NCBI GenBank assembly: GCA_018806915.1
Contig: JAGKQI010000081.1
Coordinates: forward strand, 558,001 to 622,000
DNA: 64,000 nucleotides
Source: Phytophthora colocasiae
Lineage: Eukaryota > Oomycota > Peronosporomycetes > Peronosporales > Peronosporaceae
Direction of reading: 5' to 3'
Under the pieces are notes generated by a model. It saw only the letters and a list, made by a program, of their open reading frames with translations. It was not told the DNA's origin and made no database searches. Position 1 is the stretch's first letter, and the number at the start of each line of letters is the position of its first letter. Position numbers and translations under genes: made by a program. Shown here piece after piece: positions 1-9,747 of the stretch.

Positions 1-133
1 CTTCAGCCAAAACGTCTTCATAATCCTCTGGAGCCCGTAGGAACCTCGTGGGTGGGTCTCTCGGCACTGAGAAAGCTTGGACTTGTACGAAGACGACGAA
101 AGCTGCAAGGAGCACGATAACCCTTACACCCAT
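1..133 (-). CDS. RXLR effector, 5' part only (runs off left edge)
   Basis: An ATG at 133 (minus) opens a frame that stays open to base 1. Residues 1-20 form a typical secretion signal (hydrophobic run VIVLLAAFVVF ending in VQVQA). Residues 30-33 are RFLR, the RXLR motif that marks secreted oomycete effectors, and they are followed by an acidic stretch (APEDYED) of the kind that precedes an EER motif. Only 44 codons lie inside the window, so EER and any WY domain would be to the left. By family knowledge such proteins are secreted and act inside host plant cells. The function of this one cannot be read here. Confidence 0.72.
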   Translation of the reverse strand, partial: MGVRVIVLLAAFVVFVQVQAFSVPRDPPTRFLRAPEDYEDVLAE

Positions 134-408
134 GAGTGGCTGGCAGAAAAAAAAACTTGAAAAATGAACTGGATGCACGACAACTTCATACCGGAGTATC
201 CTGGCGATGGGGCAAGCGTATGCTATTGGTGAGTAGACAATGAAGAAGGAATATAATCTTCCCTACCGATTGCCAGAAAAATAATCGAGAAGAATGATTA
301 CCGACACATCTGCAGGAAAAAACAACACAACAATGACAAAGAGAAATCCATTTCGATTTGGATGATGGCTCATCCACTGGAAGCCAGTGAAAACCCACGG
401 ACTTACAC

Positions 409-1554
409 CTACTGACGTGGAGCAATTCTCATGGGTTTACCACCGTTAGCGTTTGACCCAGAGAGCCCCATATCTTCCAGAAACTTGTCCATTCTCGCGT
501 TCTCCTTCGCCTAGAAACAGTAAAACCGCACGTAAGAAAGCCACAACAATCTACAACACCGCACAAAAACACTATACCTTCAGCCCCGCCAGTTTCTCCT
601 CCTGCTCTTCCAATTTCCGACGTCGAGCTGAGTCACGCTGCTCCATTCTCCGCTTCAAGTCATCGCCACGTCCGCCCATGAGGAAATCCTCACTTAGATC
701 AAGACCGTCACGTGCGTCTTCTCGGTCTCTAGCAGCTCCATGCAGTTTATCTCCTAATTGACGTCGCTTTTCAATCTGCGCTTCTCTTCCAGTAGGTTTC
801 GGTGCCAGTTCATCCATCACCACGTCACGGTACTCCCGTTCCTTTCGACGATTCATTTTTCGTCTCTTTCTGTCCTGTTCCCTGTCATCTTCATCTTCTT
901 GATACCGACGTCTACTCTTTTCCTCCTCAAATACTGGCCCCTTCACCTTCTCCTTACCAGAAGTCAACAAATTGTCCTTCTTGGTCGCCACATCTACTGA
1001 GTCTTTGGCTGTGGCCAGTTCAAATTTCTCTTTTTCTCCTAATTTCGCCACAAAACCCCATCGGTGACGGGTCCTTTTGGTCTGTTCCACCACAGATTCT
1101 GGAATTCCGTCGTAAAACATTGAAGATAACTTGCCTCGGTTCCATTTCCTGCAGAATTGGTCCGTGAACAGCTCCATAGCTTCATCCGTTGACAGATCAT
1201 CGACGTACTTGGACCTAAATTTAAGAACAATTTAGATCAAACAAGATCTAAATTCTGAAAACTCCACGTACTTGGCCTGTGCCAGCCAGACACGAAATTC
1301 CGTCTGACGCAGGAAATAGTCCTCTTCTGTGATCTTTTCCACGCCTTTGGGCAGTTTCGAGTCGTGCGATTTGTGGCTTTTATGGCGGGACGAGCGCTCT
1401 TCGTCTCTGCGGCTGGACTTGCGGCTGGAAGAGGATTTCTTCGGGCGGTTTCTCTCGCTACGATCTTTGTCACCTGCATTAGACAGAGGACACAGTTAGA
1501 GAAGAGCTAGAGAAGAGAAGAGCACAAGAGAGACGTACGGTGGTCTTTGCTCAT
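409..1554 (-). CDS. SCI1-family (style cell-cycle inhibitor 1-like) nuclear protein, four exons
   Basis: Exons read on the minus strand are 1539-1554, 1272-1473, 578-1214 and 409-510, with GT-AG introns of 65, 57 and 67 bp. The reading frame is kept across all three joins and gives 318 residues. The N-terminus is Lys/Arg/Ser-rich. It is followed by the family core: a region with EEDYFLRQTEFRVWL, then YVDDLSTDEAMELF, then a W-N-x-G-K-L...YYDGI-like segment ending in TRHRWGF. Long charged helices and a C-terminal KAKENARMDKFLEDMG segment close the protein. This matches the SCI1 family known from plants and present across eukaryotes, described as nuclear and linked to cell-cycle or splicing factors. 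The start is the only ATG giving a spliceable frame. Function in oomycetes is inferred from family only. Confidence 0.75.
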
Positions 1555-1778
1555 GACGGGGCTTAAAGGCACAATCGATTCTATTCAAAATACCGGGATG
1601 AAACCGGTATTTTTTTTTAGCAATTTCTGTACAGTGAGCGTCATTTTAAGTGCGATTATACGCGGATTATACGCGGTTTGATCTGCGTATACTGTAGAGC
1701 ACTACCTCATGTACGCCATCCCCGGTCGCTGGCTTCGCCTCGCTTTGATGCCTTCCCCACACTTCAATCTGCCAAGCG

Positions 1779-2510
1779 ATGAAAACTTCCACGGTAACGC
1801 AGCAGCGTAAGAACGAGGTGCTCGAGTGGACAAGACGTCCGATGCCTCTGGACGCGACCGGAAGTTTGAACTCGCATTATCAACTCCAGTACTTTGAAAA
1901 AGGTTTTCCATTACTTTTGAAGGCACTCCTTTCGTCCCATGGAGAGCTTTACAAGCAAGAGTTAGCACACCACATGGTTGGGATGAGTCTCGACAACGAT
2001 GAGTGGACTTATAAGCCGAACGCGAACATCTTTGGTGACAGCTACCATACCTACCTGAATCTAGAGACCGTTCTGCAGGAAGGTCGCCTGTACGAGGCCA
2101 CCAATAGCCTTCGCGCCAATAAAACCCCGGAACACAGACCGGCAGTACGCGGTGCATCGCAGGGCGCATGTGACGGGGGTATTCTACGAGCCTCCAGTTC
2201 GTCATGGAGCTGGAGGGATCTACGTACTACACTGTGGATCAACGGCATCTTCCAACCACAACTCGTCTGATGGCCCCGACTTCATTCTGAAGGTGGGGCG
2301 TTCCAAGGACATCCTCCGACGACTGCACCAGTACCAACAGTTACCTCATATCTACGCAAACTCGGCGAGGTGAAATTCCTGTTTCGAGTGGAGATAGACA
2401 CGTGCGATCAAGGCCCTGCGGAGTCTCTGCTCAAGCTCATGCTGACGGAGTTCGGCTTTTCGTTGTTTATACCAACGAAGGGCGATCGACGGAGACCTTC
2501 GCCTTCAATA
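1779..2510 (+). pseudogene. Decayed ORF with GIY-YIG-like (T5orf172/MUG113-type) segment
   Basis: Three consecutive frames each carry protein-like sequence: one from 1779 (about 115 codons, ending near RANKTPEHR), one near 2150-2365 with YVLHCGS and FILKVGRSKDILRRLHQYQ, and one from about 2367 with GEVKFLFRVEIDTC and AESLLKLMLTEFG. The middle piece resembles the GIY-YIG-like core of T5orf172/MUG113 proteins, and the third resembles the rest of that domain. The pieces join only through at least two frameshifts. Introns were considered but no convincing GT-AG pair restores the frame. It is most likely a broken gene. The family call is tentative. Confidence 0.35.
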
Positions 2511-2957
2511 AGACTCTTCCGTTGGTTCACGACATAAGTCTGCGGGGTAGACTAGTCCCTGACCACGAGAACTCCGTGGAGAATCCGTTGTACGAGCAGG
2601 GCCTTTCTCGCCAACTACGGACGCCAGTTGAACCGCACCCTCAAGAGCTGATGAAGGTTCTGTCAGTGGAACTAGGCTGGAACACTTCATCGGAGTGGAA
2701 GGGGGGCGTTAGGAAAGGAGTAGATAAGGTCGGTAGGGGAAGAATGTAAGTGGGGGGGGGGGGGGGTAATTCATCGCATGTACTTTATCGCGAACTTACC
2801 ACTCATCTGCTCGACTTTGACGCAGCGCTACCACTGGTAGTACCAGGTCGTCCGGAATAATTGCCGACAAACCCATAGCGCTCTACACAAACCACTTGAG
2901 CATAGAGAGCCATGTGGTACAGCTTGTGACGAATTTGCCAGCGGTGTACAGCACACA
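2511..2957. other. No gene recognised
   Basis: There is no supported coding sequence here. It holds an uninterrupted G run of about 15 bases near 2752-2766 and then the left flank of the Gypsy-1 insertion, ending in the target duplication gataa at 2958-2962. Confidence 0.5.
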
Positions 2958-2962
2958 GATAA

Positions 2963-3125
2963 TGTAACGGGGCGGTGCTTCTTGTAAAATATAACTCTGG
3001 GTTGGTTTAGAAGGTGGTGGCGGCCTTGGAGCCGCCACAGCCACCAACCTATAGCTAGCAGAGATTGGCCGCGGTTCAACCAATCGAACCGCGGCGTGTG
3101 ACGGGTATAGTGAAAGCCCGTCACA
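2963..3125 (-). repeat. Gypsy-1 3' LTR (163 bp)
   Basis: It is a direct repeat of 9748-9910. The LTR begins TGTGACGGGC and ends in CCGTTACA when read on the element's strand. It is flanked outside by gataa. Confidence 0.92.
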
Positions 3126-3205
3126 CCACCCCCTATCTAAAATAAAAGCTACATATAGAAATCTAAGGAAGCCCGACATTCGAGAATCGTCGGGGAGAAA
3201 GCAGA

Positions 3206-4174
3206 ATGACGGACAGCACGCGCGATGCAGTGATCGCTGCACGGCAAGCAGAGGGGATCGACACGCACGAGAGGGTCTTGGGGAGGTGGACGCTGCACGA
3301 CTGCAGTGGCTTTGAGGACGGCCTGAACGATGGTGAGATGATGGAGCTGTTCCGACGCTGGCGGGCCACCCGGAGCAAACCAGACGCGGCCAGTGGCCGC
3401 GTCACCGAGCGTTCACTTGACTGTGCGTGGACGGCTTTCGTTGAACGCTGGAATACTGAGGGTGCGGATGCCTTTCAGCGCAAGCTAGCGCGACGCGAGG
3501 AGCAGCACTCGCGTCTGTCCGTTCGAGCTTTAGCTGACCAGATCTGCAACCTGTCGTGGATGGCAGACCGTGACTGTTGTTACGTCCACTTCAAGCAGCG
3601 TTGTACGAGTTGTAGTGGAAACAGCGTGCAGCAGCCAGATGTAACGCGCTGGGAAGACATCGTTAAGGCAGTTCCTCTCTCTGGCACCGAGCGCAGCGTG
3701 ATCGGACTGTACGACCGCGCATTATCGGAGGCTAGGCGCGGTGGCCCATCGCGCCACGATGAAGTCCCGTCTCATACGCTGCAACAGCATATGGAACATC
3801 GACCAGAAGTACAGCGCGCGGTTCCCAGCTATCCTCAAGTGGACCGAGCCATCGCACCAGGTACTGGCGTTGCAGCGGTGGGTCACCATCGCGACGCCGA
3901 GCGTCGCGACTTCGATGCAGTGGACGCGCGCGATCGTCATCATGAGCCAATATACCCTCGACAATATGTCGAATATTACCACCCCCGTCAACAAGTGGAG
4001 CGGGACCATCGCGTTGGAATGGAGGAACGGGACCGCTGGGAGGACGCTGCGATGGCGCGGCGTCTCGATCGAATGGAGCGCCGGCTGCGGGACTTGGAAC
4101 GGGAGAACGGCGAGCTCCGTCATCAGCTGCCTCAGCAGTGGGCGCCACGCCGCGCGGCGCCGGACTATCGCTAG
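3206..4174 (+). CDS. Antisense ORF inside Gypsy-1 (322 aa, unknown)
   Basis: An ATG at 3206, 81 bp inside the 3' LTR, opens a 322-codon frame on the strand opposite to gag-pol. The first 175 codons do not overlap pol and read like a folded protein: a region with Trp and acidic residues (MMELFRRWRATRSK, AWTAFVERWNTEG), then a Cys/His-containing stretch (DCCYVHFKQRCTSCSG). The remainder runs antisense through the last 443 bp of pol and ends in a coiled-coil-like segment (DRMERRLRDLERENGELRHQL, near residues 285-305). I recognise no family. It could be an accessory protein made from an antisense LTR transcript. The overlapping half could also be an incidental open frame in GC-rich DNA. Confidence 0.5.
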   Translation: MTDSTRDAVIAARQAEGIDTHERVLGRWTLHDCSGFEDGLNDGEMMELFRRWRATRSKPDAASGRVTERSLDCAWTAFVERWNTEGADAFQRKLARREEQHSRLSVRALADQICNLSWMADRDCCYVHFKQRCTSCSGNSVQQPDVTRWEDIVKAVPLSGTERSVIGLYDRALSEARRGGPSRHDEVPSHTLQQHMEHRPEVQRAVPSYPQVDRAIAPGTGVAAVGHHRDAERRDFDAVDARDRHHEPIYPRQYVEYYHPRQQVERDHRVGMEERDRWEDAAMARRLDRMERRLRDLERENGELRHQLPQQWAPRRAAPDYR

Positions 4175-7100
4175 GAAGCGAAGCGGGTTCATAGCGGCGG
4201 AGTCGGCCAACGTAGAAGGTAGGGTGTAGCCGCAGGGTACTAGGCAACTGTAGTCTGTAGGCGCCCCCTAATACCTTGAGCACCTTGAATGGTCCGATAT
4301 ACCTCGGGGCGAGCTTGTTTGCGCCAAGATTTGTCACTAGTGTCGGCGCTATCCCATTGGTGGATAATAGAACGCGATCCCCAACGTGGAATGTCTCCAT
4401 GTTCTTTCTCCCTCTGCGGTCGGCATTCTCCTTCTGGCGATCGACGGCCGCAGCAATCGCATCGCGGACGTAGCGGACAATTGACTCGCGCTGTTGCACG
4501 AACTCGTGGACAGCCGCAGCGTCGCTTCGCTGCGGCGCCGCGTTGGGAGCAAAGTTTGCTGGCGGGGGCTCAGTAGGCGCGACCGGATCGGGGGCGGCGT
4601 GAAGCTCGGCTGCGCGACGTGGACGCGGGTTGATTAGCGTCCGACTGGTCCAAGCGGCAACGTCCCGTGGAGAAGCAGTCGCCGCTCGCGCGGCGGCCCG
4701 CGTAAGAGGACGCTGGCTTGGGATCCGCGTGGAAGACCTCGTGCTCACCGCATTCACATTCGGGTCAGCGGCCGTCTCGTGCGTCGCGACGGAGGCACCA
4801 CCAGTGGGGGTGGCGGTTGCAGCGTCGTGATTCTCTGACAGTTGAACTGGAAGGGGGCGCTCCAGCCCAAGGAGCGCCGGAACGCGCGGGTGACGGCCGA
4901 AATTTACGAAGAACGGCGTCAAGTCAGTTGACGCGTGCACGGCATTATTGATGGCGAACTCCACCATCGGCAGGAAAGAGCTCCATGACTTAAACGACGT
5001 GGCAAAGCTGCGTAGTACATCTTCGACGACTCGGTTAGCGCGCTCGGTTTGGCCGTCCGTCTCTGGATGCGACGCGGTGGACATACTCAGCCGCGTCCCC
5101 AACAGCTTGAAGAGTTCCCTCCAGAAGGCGGACGTGAATCGAGGGTCCCTGTCCGACACAATCGAGGACGGAAGACCGTGGTGGCGATACACCACGTCGA
5201 CGAAGAGCGCAGCAGACTGTTGCGCAGTGATCGAGGCTGCTACCGGAGTGAGATGAACCATCTTACTGAAGCGGTCGACGAAGACTAGAATACCCGTACG
5301 ACCTCGAGTATCCCGAGGTAGGCCGAAGACGAAATCCATGCTCACAGACGACCACGCATCAGTGGCGACTGGGAGCGGTCGGAGCGGGGCCTGCTTTGAT
5401 GGAGCCGGTTTCACGCGCTGGCACGCTTCACACGAGCGCACCCACTTCCTCACCCACTTGTACATGTGTGGCCAATAAAAGTCGCGAGAGAGAGATGCAA
5501 AGGTCTTCTCGCGACCGAGGTGGCCGCCACTTGGGGTGTCATGGAACTCGTGGATCAACCGGGCTCGGAGGTCGTCGTCAAGCGGGACGACGACGCGGGG
5601 GCAATCTTCTTGGTCGACGCGGTAAGTCAGCAGCGCGCCTTCAAGTGAGTAGCGGCCGACACGAGCGCGTGCTCGTGAGTACAGCTTACGCTCAGCTGAG
5701 CCACTGGGGTTGCGCAGGAAGTCGATCAGCTCGGAACAGGACGCGTCATCTTTATACGCGTCGACGATCAGGTCACGTAGCGGTGTGGTCGCTGAGACTT
5801 CGGCGGCAGCGACGCTTTCGGCGATACAGACGGCACAGTCGTCATTATCCTCGTCGCCAACTGCGTGGCGGCCGCGCTGCACGTAATCTGGCCGGCGTGA
5901 AAGCGCGTCGGCGAGGATGTTGGACTTGCCCGGTTTGTAATGCACGACGAAATTGTACTCGGAGAAGAGCGATAACCAGCGTGCCATGCGCTGGGACAAG
6001 TGGGGGCTCTTCGTCGCTGTCCTCAGCGACGCGTGATCTGTGTAGATCGCGAAGGACTTCTCGCCTAGGAGGTACACACGGAACTTGATGAGTGCGTAGC
6101 GCATGGCAAGCAGCTCTTTATCATGGACCGGATAATTCCGTTCCGCCTGCTTCAGTTGGCGCGACTGGTAACTCACCACTCGCTCGCGGCCCTCGTCGTC
6201 AAACTGCATCAAGGCACAGCCGATCGCGAAGTCACTCGCGTCGCATACAACGTGGAACGGCTTGGAGTGATCTGGAAGCATCAAGACGGGCGCGGTCGAC
6301 AAACTCGTCTTCACCGCGTCGAAGGCTGTTTGGTGCTCGGGGCGCCATGACCACATGGCGTCTGCCTTCAGGAGTTGAGACAGCGGTTGGATGGTCAGCG
6401 CGAAGTTCTTCGAGTAATGGTGAAGATACGTCGCGAGCCCCAGCCACTGCCGGAGCTGCTTCTGATCCTGAGGCGCGGGCCAAGCGCAGATGGCTTCAAT
6501 CTTCTCGGGGTCAGCACGGACACCTTCCTTGCTGACGTAGCTCCCGAGCACTGGGATCTCGGGAGCGCAGAAGATACACTTCTTCAAGTTGGCGTACAGC
6601 TTGTTCTCTCGCATCACTTCGAACACCTGCCGCAGGTGTTGCAGATGCACCTCGACGTCCGTCAAGCCTCGTTCAGCACGGCTGTGGATGAAAATGTCAT
6701 CGAAGTAGCTGGGCGCGAAGTCTCGGTACGGGCGGAGCAAGTTCGACACCATGCGGTTGAAGGTAGCAGGAGCATTCTTTAGCCCCTGTGGCATCACAAG
6801 CCATTCCCAAAGCATTCCACTGGGCGTGCTGACTGCAGTCAGCGGTACGTCATCCTCCCGCATCAAGATCTGATAGAAGCCGTCCATCAGATCAATCGCG
6901 CTGTATGTGGTGCTGCCCGACATGGTGTCGAGCACCATGTCCTTCCTCGGGATCGGCGTCTGCGCCGGGATGGTGGCATCGTTGAGCTTATTGAAGGCGT
7001 GGACGATCCGCCATCCACCGGTTGCTTTCTTCACGCAAAATGTCGGACTGGAGTGCGGGGACAAACTCTCACGGACGTGGCCGGCTTGTCGGCGACCCTC

Positions 7101-7364
7101 GAAGAAGGCGTCGATTGCTTCGACTTGATCACGGGGAAGCGGCCACTGTCTCGTCACGCAATACTTCGCACCAGGCACGAGGTCGATCTCGTGTCGGACT
7201 CCGCGGTCCGGTGGAAGGGCGGCTGGCACCTTATCAGGGAAGATGTCGATGAACTCGCGAACCAGTGGGGCGACTGGGTTGCCGGCGGCTTCGAGTGCCG
7301 GCAACGACTGAGCCAAGTAGCGAGCCTCGCGGGCGGACTTAGGCTCAGGGTATTGGACGCTGGG
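3732..7364 (-). CDS. Gypsy-1 Pol: reverse transcriptase, RNase H, integrase, chromodomain
   Basis: The frame is open from just after a TGA at 7367-7365 and has no ATG of its own at the start, so it is most likely expressed by frameshifting from the upstream protease frame around 7365. Numbering from the TTG codon at 7316, RT covers about residues 30-250 with the catalytic YFDD at 204-207 (Phe replaces the usual Val/Ile/Met). RNase H with YTDHASL follows, then an integrase HHCC zinc finger near residue 600 and the integrase core with MDFV, SDRDPRF and ETDGQTERAN. An Ala/Pro-rich linker of about 110 residues separates the core from a GPF/Y-like module (RYIGPFKVLK). A chromodomain (YLVRWLGPLEDSWEP) sits at the C-terminus. 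No internal stops are present. Confidence 0.9.
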   Translation of the reverse strand, partial: PSVQYPEPKSAREARYLAQSLPALEAAGNPVAPLVREFIDIFPDKVPAALPPDRGVRHEIDLVPGAKYCVTRQWPLPRDQVEAIDAFFEGRRQAGHVRESLSPHSSPTFCVKKATGGWRIVHAFNKLNDATIPAQTPIPRKDMVLDTMSGSTTYSAIDLMDGFYQILMREDDVPLTAVSTPSGMLWEWLVMPQGLKNAPATFNRMVSNLLRPYRDFAPSYFDDIFIHSRAERGLTDVEVHLQHLRQVFEVMRENKLYANLKKCIFCAPEIPVLGSYVSKEGVRADPEKIEAICAWPAPQDQKQLRQWLGLATYLHHYSKNFALTIQPLSQLLKADAMWSWRPEHQTAFDAVKTSLSTAPVLMLPDHSKPFHVVCDASDFAIGCALMQFDDEGRERVVSYQSRQLKQAERNYPVHDKELLAMRYALIKFRVYLLGEKSFAIYTDHASLRTATKSPHLSQRMARWLSLFSEYNFVVHYKPGKSNILADALSRRPDYVQRGRHAVGDEDNDDCAVCIAESVAAAEVSATTPLRDLIVDAYKDDASCSELIDFLRNPSGSAERKLYSRARARVGRYSLEGALLTYRVDQEDCPRVVVPLDDDLRARLIHEFHDTPSGGHLGREKTFASLSRDFYWPHMYKWVRKWVRSCEACQRVKPAPSKQAPLRPLPVATDAWSSVSMDFVFGLPRDTRGRTGILVFVDRFSKMVHLTPVAASITAQQSAALFVDVVYRHHGLPSSIVSDRDPRFTSAFWRELFKLLGTRLSMSTASHPETDGQTERANRVVEDVLRSFATSFKSWSSFLPMVEFAINNAVHASTDLTPFFVNFGRHPRVPALLGLERPLPVQLSENHDAATATPTGGASVATHETAADPNVNAVSTRSSTRIPSQRPLTRAAARAATASPRDVAAWTSRTLINPRPRRAAELHAAPDPVAPTEPPPANFAPNAAPQRSDAAAVHEFVQQRESIVRYVRDAIAAAVDRQKENADRRGRKNMETFHVGDRVLLSTNGIAPTLVTNLGANKLAPRYIGPFKVLKVLGGAYRLQLPSTLRLHPTFYVGRLRRYEPASLPSDSPAPRGVAPTAEAADDGARRSPVPSPAAGAPFDRDAAPSQRPPSGPVPPFQRDGPAPLVDGGGNIRHIVEGILAHDDDRARPLHRSRDARRRDGDPPLQRQYLVRWLGPLEDSWEPRAVLLVDVPYAVAAYETGLHRGAMGHRA

Positions 7365-8638
7365 TCACCAGCGTCTACATCGACAGCCGCGATCGTCGCG
7401 GTGTTGTCCGCGACGATCATGCAAACCTGCTCGATCTCACCATGCTTCAGATCGCGGAGAAAGTGTTTCCAAGACAGACCAGGCAACTTGGTGATCTCAG
7501 ATGCATCGCACGGCGGGCGTGCAACTTCGACATTGTGCATTCGCGGGATCGATGCCGCGTCATCCCCCACCAGAACGGAGATAACCTCGGAGTCAGACGC
7601 GTCTGACTCATTCGGAGGAGCGCGGGGTCGCCGGGGCTGGCGGCGACCACGGCGACGGACTGGCCGGATGAACTCTTCCGTAGCAGGCAGTGGGAGACCA
7701 CGCTCGACCAAGTCTGCTGTACTCAGACGCCGGGACACGACATCGGCGTCGTTTTTATCAGGGAGCCTCTGCTCAACCACATGCGGGAGCCCCTGCTCGA
7801 CCGCGCGTGGGAGACCACGCTCAACCACATCTTCGTGTTCATCGTCAACGGAGAGCCGCTGCTCATCCGGGCGTGGGAACCCCTGTTCGACCACGGTGTT
7901 GTCTGTTGCCGAGAGCCGCTGCTCATCGGGACGTGGGAACCCCGGTTCTACCACGGTGTTGTCTGTTGCCGAGAGCCGCTGCTCATCGGGACGTGGGAAC
8001 TCATGCTCGACCACGTCAGACATGTCTTGAGTCACCTGCTCAAGACCGGCACACGGCACAGGCTCGCGAGCACCCGAAGGGCCATCGCACACTTCGGATA
8101 CAGCGGGAGTCATGGAGTTGGGGTCCATGACTGCAACGTGCGGCCATCGGTTGGGCGTCCCGCGCAGAGATGTCAATACCGCATTCACATCAATGTCGCG
8201 CGGGCGGACAGTTCGAGCCAACCAGTCAATATGAGGCTGGTGACGAGCAAGCCACGGGATACCGAAGACACAGTCGAAGGATCCGCTCAACTCGATCACC
8301 AGAAAGTCATCGGACCCATGGAAACCGTCGAACTCGTAAGAGAAGGTGGCAGAACGCCGCGGGACACGCCGCGGCTTCCCGTCAGCATACTTTACAACCA
8401 TGTGGCCGGGGCCGTCCCTAACTCGCGTGTCCGCCGGTAACACCGACAAACTCTCGGCGCGAACGAAGTTGTTCGTCGCGCCTGAATCCAGCAGGGCACG
8501 AAGCGGACGCTTCGCGCCATTGACGTGTATACTGAGGATGATCAGTCTCGGGTCACTGCCGGAGGTGGTGGCAAAGAATTGCGCATGAAGCACAGGGGGG
8601 CTAGGAGGAGGATCTGCCACCAGCGATCCGTCTTCCAC
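7154..8638 (-). CDS. Gypsy-1 protease ORF (aspartic protease plus repeat linker)
   Basis: The frame has no ATG start. It overlaps the end of gag in a different frame, so a gag-to-pro frameshift near 8665 is implied. The retropepsin signature LLDSGATNNF is near the N-terminus and the flap/ILG-equivalent region (CVFGIPWL) follows. A 250-residue linker contains imperfect tandem units built on FPRPDEQRLSATDNTVVE and its relative GLPRAVEQGLP. The frame past about 7365 no longer reads like coding sequence, and pol continues in another frame there. The protease would mature Gag-Pol inside virus-like particles. Confidence 0.8.
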   Translation of the reverse strand: MEDGSLVADPPPSPPVLHAQFFATTSGSDPRLIILSIHVNGAKRPLRALLDSGATNNFVRAESLSVLPADTRVRDGPGHMVVKYADGKPRRVPRRSATFSYEFDGFHGSDDFLVIELSGSFDCVFGIPWLARHQPHIDWLARTVRPRDIDVNAVLTSLRGTPNRWPHVAVMDPNSMTPAVSEVCDGPSGAREPVPCAGLEQVTQDMSDVVEHEFPRPDEQRLSATDNTVVEPGFPRPDEQRLSATDNTVVEQGFPRPDEQRLSVDDEHEDVVERGLPRAVEQGLPHVVEQRLPDKNDADVVSRRLSTADLVERGLPLPATEEFIRPVRRRGRRQPRRPRAPPNESDASDSEVISVLVGDDAASIPRMHNVEVARPPCDASEITKLPGLSWKHFLRDLKHGEIEQVCMIVADNTATIAAVDVDAGDPASNTLSLSPPARLATWLSRCRHSKPPATQSPHWFASSSTSSLIRCQPPFHRTAESDTRSTSCLVRSIA

Positions 8639-8664
8639 ATCGCATCCAGTAGGGCGCCCCGCAC

Positions 8665-9714
8665 CTACTGGTCGTCGCCGTTTTTTGGGTCGGCGACCAT
8701 ATCATTCGCATCGTCGGCGACAACGTGTACGAGTACCGGAGCAGGGGCGCGGCACACAGCCGCGCGGTGTCCGAGTTTCCGACAGCGAAAGCATCGAAGA
8801 GGGCGTGAACCGCGACCAGTATTCGGAGCTGGACGGGCAGATGCCGTCGGCGAGCTGTCATGCCGACGACCGCGATAATCTTGGATGGCGTCAATCTCCA
8901 TCGGCTCGGGCTCCGTAGTTGGAGGTCTGGTGAGAGAGAATGCCTCGGAGGCGGACACGCTGTAGTCTTCTCGCAGCGCTGTCTCGAACGCTTCCTCCAG
9001 CGAGTCGGGCGTCTTCCGAGTCAGATAGAAGCGCTGGTAACCAGCGTTCATGCCAGAGATAAAGACATGGACTTGAGTCGCCATGTCCACCGGATTTGTC
9101 GTGATGCACGACACTAAGTGACGAGCCCGTTGGATGTACTCGAGCATGGACATCCGTCCCTGCTTGAGCGAGAGGAACGCCGAGCGTTGAACACGCTCGT
9201 CTTGAGGGGGCTCAAAGGCCAGGCGGAGATCGCTCTTCAGCGATTCCATCGTCGAAAAGCAGGAGGCGTCGGCAACAAGCTTGCCGAGCGCCCACTCCTT
9301 GGCCTTCCCCGTTAACTTGGACAAAAGGAACCGGGTACGAGCGAACTCGGTAGACAGCTGCCGAGCTTCGATCGCGATGTCGATCTCACAGAACCAGCGG
9401 TTCAGCTGGAGGCGAGCGGCGCCATCGCCGCTGTAGCAGGAGACATCGAGTTTCACGATGTCAGTCTTGTTCTTGGTCGGCGTGGGAGTCGTCGCACGCC
9501 GACGCAGGTCAGCGAGCTCACGCGCCATGAACTCGTGAGCAGCCAGTCGTTGATCTTCTTCCGTTCCGGCAGTCAGCAAGGTCTTGATGACTCCTTCTCC
9601 GGACACCGCGGCAAGGCGGTGTAGCGCCTCCCACTCGAAGGCGGACAAGTGGGGGAAGCTGGCATGCTCGAGGGCAGCACCAGCCCCTTCGGTGAAATAG
9701 GAAGCGTCATTCAT
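8665..9714 (-). CDS. Gypsy-1 Gag (nucleocapsid with CCHC knuckle)
   Basis: It starts at an ATG (9714) shortly after the primer-binding site and encodes 349 residues. A capsid-like helical region spans about residues 85-250 (WFCEIDIAIEAR, TGKAKEWALGKL, RMSMLEYIQRARHLV), the usual Ty3/Gypsy Gag core that packs RNA. A zinc knuckle CFRCRKLGHRAAVC (CX2CX4HX4C) lies near residue 315. The stop is a TAG at 8667-8665, and the protease continues in another frame. Confidence 0.88.
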   Translation of the reverse strand: MNDASYFTEGAGAALEHASFPHLSAFEWEALHRLAAVSGEGVIKTLLTAGTEEDQRLAAHEFMARELADLRRRATTPTPTKNKTDIVKLDVSCYSGDGAARLQLNRWFCEIDIAIEARQLSTEFARTRFLLSKLTGKAKEWALGKLVADASCFSTMESLKSDLRLAFEPPQDERVQRSAFLSLKQGRMSMLEYIQRARHLVSCITTNPVDMATQVHVFISGMNAGYQRFYLTRKTPDSLEEAFETALREDYSVSASEAFSLTRPPTTEPEPMEIDAIQDYRGRRHDSSPTASARPAPNTGRGSRPLRCFRCRKLGHRAAVCRAPAPVLVHVVADDANDMVADPKNGDDQ

Positions 9715-9747
9715 GGTCGTGTGAACGGACTACAAAGTGCTACCAGA

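Noticed and set aside
186..425. 79-codon minus-strand frame
   Set aside because: It overlaps the last exon of the SCI1-like gene in another frame and lacks protein-like features.
453..1167. Several plus-strand frames opposite the SCI1-like gene
   Set aside because: They are antisense shadows of the well-supported four-exon minus-strand gene.
3722..6782. Plus-strand frames opposite Gypsy-1 pol (except 3206-4174)
   Set aside because: They lie wholly opposite a conserved Pol coding region and carry Arg-rich compositions typical of shadow frames.
7690..8440. Plus-strand frames of 146-219 codons with internal repeats
   Set aside because: The repeats are the mirror of the tandem repeats in the Gypsy-1 protease linker, so they are not independent genes.
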